DNA from: Chryseobacterium kimseyorum
Lineage (GTDB): Bacteria; Bacteroidota; Bacteroidia; Flavobacteriales; Weeksellaceae
Reading direction: 5' to 3'
Length of the DNA: 64,000 nucleotides
NCBI RefSeq assembly: GCF_025971945.1
Contig: NZ_JAPDHW010000006.1
Coordinates: 186,001 to 250,000 of the forward strand
Shown: one piece after another, positions 60,932-64,000 of the stretch
How positions within the stretch are numbered: the first letter of the stretch is position 1
Layout of the letters: each line of letters begins with the position of its first letter
Program-made: the position numbers and the translations under genes
Notes under the pieces: generated by a model
Told to the model about the DNA's origin: nothing
Seen by the model: only the letters and a program-made list of their open reading frames with translations
Database searches by the model: none

Positions 60932-62293
60932 ATGGACTCTGACATAGTCAGGCTTTTACTAGCCTTATTTCTTGTTTTATTAAATGGCTTTTTCGTAGCC
61001 GCTGAATTTTCAATTGTTAAAGTTCGTTATTCTCAAATTCAGCTGAAAGCTGCCGAAGGCGATTCGATGGCTAAGCAGGCTGAGCACATTATCAAACATC
61101 TTGATGAATACCTCTCTGCGACGCAGTTGGGGATTACATTAGCTTCCCTTGCTTTAGGTTGGGTAGGAGAAAGTGCAATGCACCACGTGATTGATAATCT
61201 GTTTCATTCTTTAAACATTAATTTCAGCGAATCGACGGTAACTACAATTTCACTAGTGATCAGTTTCCTGATTATTACGGTAATGCACATCGTTTTCGGT
61301 GAATTGATTCCTAAATCGATCGCAATCAGAAAGGCAGAAGCGACTACAATGGCAACCGCGGTTCCGTTGAGAGTTTTTTATACGGTTTTCAAACCATTTA
61401 TCTGGTTGATGAACCTCATGTCAAACGGAGTTTTAAGATTGATGAAAATTCATCCGGCATCTGAGCAGGAAATTCACTCGACAGAAGAACTTCAGCTTTT
61501 GGTTAAACAAAGCGCTGACAGCGGAGAAATTGAAGAAGAAAACTACGAGATCATAAAAAATGCATTTGATTTTACAGACCACTCTGCAAAACAAATCATG
61601 GTTCCGAGACAGAATATTACGTCAATCGATTTTGCGGATGATTTAAATGAAATCATTACGAAAATCATGGACAGTGGATATTCCAGAATTCCGGTTTATG
61701 AAAATTCAATTGATAATATCATTGGAGTATTTTACACAAAAGAAATCATCAGAGAATTCGTTAAGAGAAAAGGAGTTTTGAGTCATGAGGATCTGAGCGA
61801 ATTAATGCGTGAGTCGTTCTTTGTGGTTGGAAGCAAGAAAATTTCAGATTTATTGAAAATTTTCCAGCAGAAAAAGCAGCATTTAGCAATTGTAATTGAT
61901 GAATTCGGTGGAACTGAAGGAATCATTACGTTAGAAGATATTTTGGAAGAACTGGTAGGTGAAATTCAGGATGAAGAAGATGATGAAGAAAAATTGGTTG
62001 ATAAAGTCGGTCCCAACACTTTTTGGGTAAAAGCTACGCAGCCTTTAGATGAAATCAATGAATCTTTACCTAAAAAATTAACCGTTTCAGAAGAAAGTGA
62101 GTACAATACTTTGGCTGGATTTATCCTACATGCCTTAGAAGATATCCCTGAAGAAAATCAGGAATTCGACTTAGAAAATTATCATTTCAAAATCTTAAAA
62201 ATGAATAACAAGAGCGTTGAAATGGTAGAATTGATTTATAATGAACCTAGCAATATCGTAGATGATATTATAGACAAATTAGGAGAAGATTAA
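60932..62293 (+). CDS. CNNM/CorC-type hemolysin-family transporter (GldE-like)
   Basis: The 453-aa protein has a DUF21 membrane domain (LLLALFLVLLNGFFVAAEFS; ITLASLALGWVGESAM; about 1-190), a CBS pair (QIMVPRQNITSID ... YSRIPVYENSIDNIIGVFYT; IVIDEFGGTEGIITLEDILE; about 205-340) and a C-terminal CorC_HlyC domain. Relatives export Mg2+ or Na+. GldE, associated with gliding in Flavobacteriia, belongs to the same superfamily; no other gld gene is adjacent, so GldE identity is not claimed. Confidence 0.9.
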   Translation: MDSDIVRLLLALFLVLLNGFFVAAEFSIVKVRYSQIQLKAAEGDSMAKQAEHIIKHLDEYLSATQLGITLASLALGWVGESAMHHVIDNLFHSLNINFSESTVTTISLVISFLIITVMHIVFGELIPKSIAIRKAEATTMATAVPLRVFYTVFKPFIWLMNLMSNGVLRLMKIHPASEQEIHSTEELQLLVKQSADSGEIEEENYEIIKNAFDFTDHSAKQIMVPRQNITSIDFADDLNEIITKIMDSGYSRIPVYENSIDNIIGVFYTKEIIREFVKRKGVLSHEDLSELMRESFFVVGSKKISDLLKIFQQKKQHLAIVIDEFGGTEGIITLEDILEELVGEIQDEEDDEEKLVDKVGPNTFWVKATQPLDEINESLPKKLTVSEESEYNTLAGFILHALEDIPEENQEFDLENYHFKILKMNNKSVEMVELIYNEPSNIVDDIIDKLGED

Positions 62294-62306
62294 AATTTTT
62301 TAAACA

Positions 62307-62612
62307 ATGATTTTTTATAATAGCATAAAAGATTACGAAAATCCGAAACGTCAGTACGAAGAAGAAGTTCTGGTTTTGGATGAAACTGATGAAGTTTACA
62401 AATTGATTTTGCATAATGATGATATTCATACATTTGATGATGTTATCGAAGCTTTGATAGAGATTTGTAAGCACGACATAATACAGGCCGAACAGTGTAC
62501 AATGCTCGTACATTACAAAGGTAAATGCACAGTAAAAACTGGTTCCATGGATGTTTTGAAACCCATGCATGAAAAATTAATTGGAAGAAGCTTAACAAGC
62601 GAAATCGTATAA
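62307..62612 (+). CDS. clpS: ATP-dependent Clp protease adaptor ClpS
   Basis: The 101-aa protein has the ClpS fold: YKLILHNDDIHTFDDVIEAL (the NDD motif, binding ClpA and N-degrons), then EQCTMLVHYKGKCTVKTGSM. The family delivers N-end-rule substrates to ClpAP/ClpCP. The N-terminal tail (about 1-30) is charged. It lies 13 nt after the CNNM gene and is followed by a terminator, so both form one unit. Confidence 0.92.
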   Translation: MIFYNSIKDYENPKRQYEEEVLVLDETDEVYKLILHNDDIHTFDDVIEALIEICKHDIIQAEQCTMLVHYKGKCTVKTGSMDVLKPMHEKLIGRSLTSEIV

Positions 62613-62613
62613 A

Positions 62614-62643
62614 ATAAACTCCGGCAATCACCGGAGTTTATTA
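62614..62643 (+). terminator. Terminator after clpS
   Basis: AAACTCCGG pairs with CCGGAGTTT around a 6-nt loop, with a T-rich run after it. Confidence 0.85.
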
Positions 62644-62707
62644 TTTTGAAATTCCATGATTTGAATGAATATTTTAATCTTTCAATTCTTAAATCTTTTA
62701 ATTGTTT

Positions 62708-62715
62708 TATATTTG
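62708..62715 (+). promoter_or_regulatory. Probable -7 element of the udk promoter
   Basis: TATATTTG matches TAnnTTTG. The TSS would be near 62722, so the ATG at 62732 is the plausible start. Confidence 0.5.
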
Positions 62716-62731
62716 TACAAACTATATTAGA

Positions 62732-63346
62732 ATGCTTGTAATAGGAATTGCGGGAGGAACAGGATCCGGCAAAACTACAGTTGTTGATAAAATCATTCAG
62801 CAGCTTGATATTGAAGGGATGAATATTTTGTCTCAGGATAATTATTATCACGATAATCACAATCTTACACTGACAGAAAGAGAAGCGTTAAACTACGATC
62901 ACCCCAAGTCGATAGATTTTGAACTGATGCTTAAACATGTAAAAGCATTGAAGAATAACGAATCTATCGAGCAACCTGTTTACAGTTTTGTGACGCATTC
63001 CAGAACGGGCGATCACGTTACTGTTGAACCGAAAAATGTTTTGGTTGTAGAAGGAATTTTGGTTTTGACAAATAAAGAATTGCTGAAAGAATTTGATTTA
63101 AAAGTCTTTGTACACGCAGATTCAGACGAAAGACTAATCAGAAGGATCAGGAGAGATACACAGGAAAGAGGAAGAGATCTAAACGAGGTTTTACACCGTT
63201 ACCAGACTACTTTGAAGCCGATGCATCAGGAGTTTATAGAACCGTCTAAAAACGATGCCGATCTGATAATTCCCAATATGAAGCAGAATTCTGTAGCGAT
63301 AGACTTTCTAACAACGGTGATTAAGAATTCATTGAGAAAACACTAA
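62732..63346 (+). CDS. udk: Uridine kinase
   Basis: From ATG 62732 the product has 204 aa, the normal Udk size. The P-loop is GGTGSGKT (8-15). LSQDNYYHD, NYDHPKSIDFELM and RRDTQERGRDLNEVLHRYQ are uridine/cytidine kinase signatures. It phosphorylates uridine and cytidine in pyrimidine salvage. An upstream in-frame start at 62702 would overlap the predicted promoter. It is 3 nt from the divIC/ftsB-like gene. Confidence 0.94.
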   Translation: MLVIGIAGGTGSGKTTVVDKIIQQLDIEGMNILSQDNYYHDNHNLTLTEREALNYDHPKSIDFELMLKHVKALKNNESIEQPVYSFVTHSRTGDHVTVEPKNVLVVEGILVLTNKELLKEFDLKVFVHADSDERLIRRIRRDTQERGRDLNEVLHRYQTTLKPMHQEFIEPSKNDADLIIPNMKQNSVAIDFLTTVIKNSLRKH

Positions 63347-63349
63347 AAA

Positions 63350-63706
63350 ATGGCGGTAAAAGAATTAATTAAAGACATCAAACCAAAATCAGAAACCATC
63401 AGATTTCTGCAGCATTATGTATTGAATAAATATGTGATTGCAATATGTCTTTTCTTGGTATGGATGGTATTTTTCGACAAAACTTCGTTTTTGGTTATCA
63501 ATGAACTTAACGGAGAAATCAATAAATACGAAGAGCAACTCGACTATTACAAATCAGAATATGAAAAGAATGACCAATTCTACAAAAAGCTGATGAATAA
63601 TAAATCTGAGAAAGAAAAATACGCCAGAGAAAATTACTTTATGAAAAAACCTAATGAAGAAATTTTCATCTTGGTAGTTGACAGCGCAAATATTGCCAAA
63701 AAATAA
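63350..63706 (+). CDS. Septum formation initiator (FtsB/DivIC) family protein
   Basis: The 118-aa protein has one TM segment (about 28-42, YVIAICLFLVWMVFF), a short exported coiled coil (LNGEINKYEEQLDYYKSEYE) and the family motif EKEKYARENYFMKKPNEEIF (an ExxAR.ky.M..p.E. pattern). This is the DivIC/FtsB layout, acting in the divisome. It directly follows udk and precedes the mutase gene by about 100 nt. Confidence 0.88.
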   Translation: MAVKELIKDIKPKSETIRFLQHYVLNKYVIAICLFLVWMVFFDKTSFLVINELNGEINKYEEQLDYYKSEYEKNDQFYKKLMNNKSEKEKYARENYFMKKPNEEIFILVVDSANIAKK

Positions 63707-63808
63707 TTTCATGAACTGTCTGATGTTAATTTTGCTTTGTAAGTGAATTTAAATTGACACGCACAGCGAATTCACCTTTCACAACTCACCACTTCATACT
63801 CATAGTCT

Positions 63809-64000
63809 ATGTCACAAAATACATTTGAAAGCTGGGAAAATCTCGTTAAGAAACAGCTGAAATCGGAAGATATTTACACCGTTCTGAAAAAAGAAAACTT
63901 GGAAGGAATTGATGTAAAACCTTTTTACGATGCTGTTGAAAAACCTTTAGTCAATCTTCCCAAAGTAGAAGAAAGTACGCATTTGGTAGCAACCTATCAT
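63809..64000 (+). CDS. mutA: Methylmalonyl-CoA mutase small subunit, N-terminal part
   Basis: An ATG at 63809 opens 64 codons to the window edge. The start MSQNTFESWENLVKKQLKSE and the following residues (FYDAVEKPLVNLP) match the N-terminus of the small (beta) subunit of methylmalonyl-CoA mutase of Flavobacteriia, which follows the udk-divIC pair there. The B12-dependent large subunit would come next outside the window. The call is based on the N-terminal 64 residues and synteny. Confidence 0.75.
   Translation, partial: MSQNTFESWENLVKKQLKSEDIYTVLKKENLEGIDVKPFYDAVEKPLVNLPKVEESTHLVATYH

Noticed and set aside
60932-62293. Assignment as GldE
   Set aside because: The CNNM/CorC architecture fits, but no gldD or other gliding gene is adjacent, so only the superfamily is called.
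1-64000. CRISPR array, rRNA operon, complete IS element
   Set aside because: No regularly spaced repeats, rRNA motifs or IS transposase with terminal inverted repeats were seen apart from the Mu-like end.

Overview
The window is a chromosomal segment of a Bacteroidota bacterium, most likely a Flavobacteriia close to Chryseobacterium. It is AT-rich and shows TAnnTTTG-type -7 promoter elements, a split ATP synthase operon (atpB-E-F-H-A-G without atpD/atpC), OMP_b-brl-type outer membrane proteins and an ssb/hisS/sucAB/ffh/udk gene set typical of that class. No rRNA, complete tRNA or CRISPR array is visible.

Region 1 to about 2750 is the end of a mobile element with the early-gene layout of a Mu-like transposable phage. 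A self-cleaving S24 repressor (rightward) faces a leftward early operon: a Ner-sized protein, two small proteins and the N-terminal part of a MuA-like transposase that leaves the window. Three copies of a TTAGAAA-N2-TTTCTAA operator mark the control region, one of them inside the spacer of the early promoter. A tRNA T-arm-like element lies in front of the transposase, and 21-bp repeats mark the likely element end.

Region 2.9 to 8.1 kb holds host genes: a short SSB, an HRDC protein, hisS, small secreted proteins and a methyltransferase, plus two identical 16-bp palindromes about 860 bp apart.

Region 8.2 to 27.3 kb is a storage and amide-ligase district. Isoaspartyl peptidase, cyanophycinase and cyanophycin synthetase form a complete make-and-break pathway for cyanophycin. 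A seven-gene leftward operon (14.2-22.0 kb) combines a class I amidotransferase-like protein, a GCS2 carboxylate-amine ligase, two ATP-grasp ligases, two esterases and an M17 aminopeptidase; an eighth, diverged ATP-grasp protein lies just downstream. This looks like a pathway for making and releasing an unidentified amide or peptide. glgB-glgA-(secreted coiled-coil protein)-glgC follows, divergently transcribed, for glycogen.

Region 27.4 to 47.2 kb is core metabolism and housekeeping: sucA-sucB, apaG, an exonuclease, a glycosyltransferase with a lipid A-type acyltransferase, a thioredoxin-fold protein, rpsF-rpsR-rplI, a ClC transporter, a second 2-oxoacid dehydrogenase E2, a SAM hydroxide adenosyltransferase, phoH, three outer-membrane beta-barrels and ffh.

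Region 47.4 to 55.1 kb is an accessory stretch of poorly known lipoproteins and membrane proteins in both orientations. It contains a possible caspase-like lipoprotein, a WG-repeat protein, one gene with an apparent N-terminal frameshift, and three related upstream elements with direct repeats about 21 bp apart, as bound by LytTR-type regulators.

Region 55.2 to 64 kb contains an AtpI-like membrane protein, the ATP synthase operon, a CNNM/CorC-type protein, clpS, udk, a DivIC/FtsB-like gene and the start of the methylmalonyl-CoA mutase small subunit.
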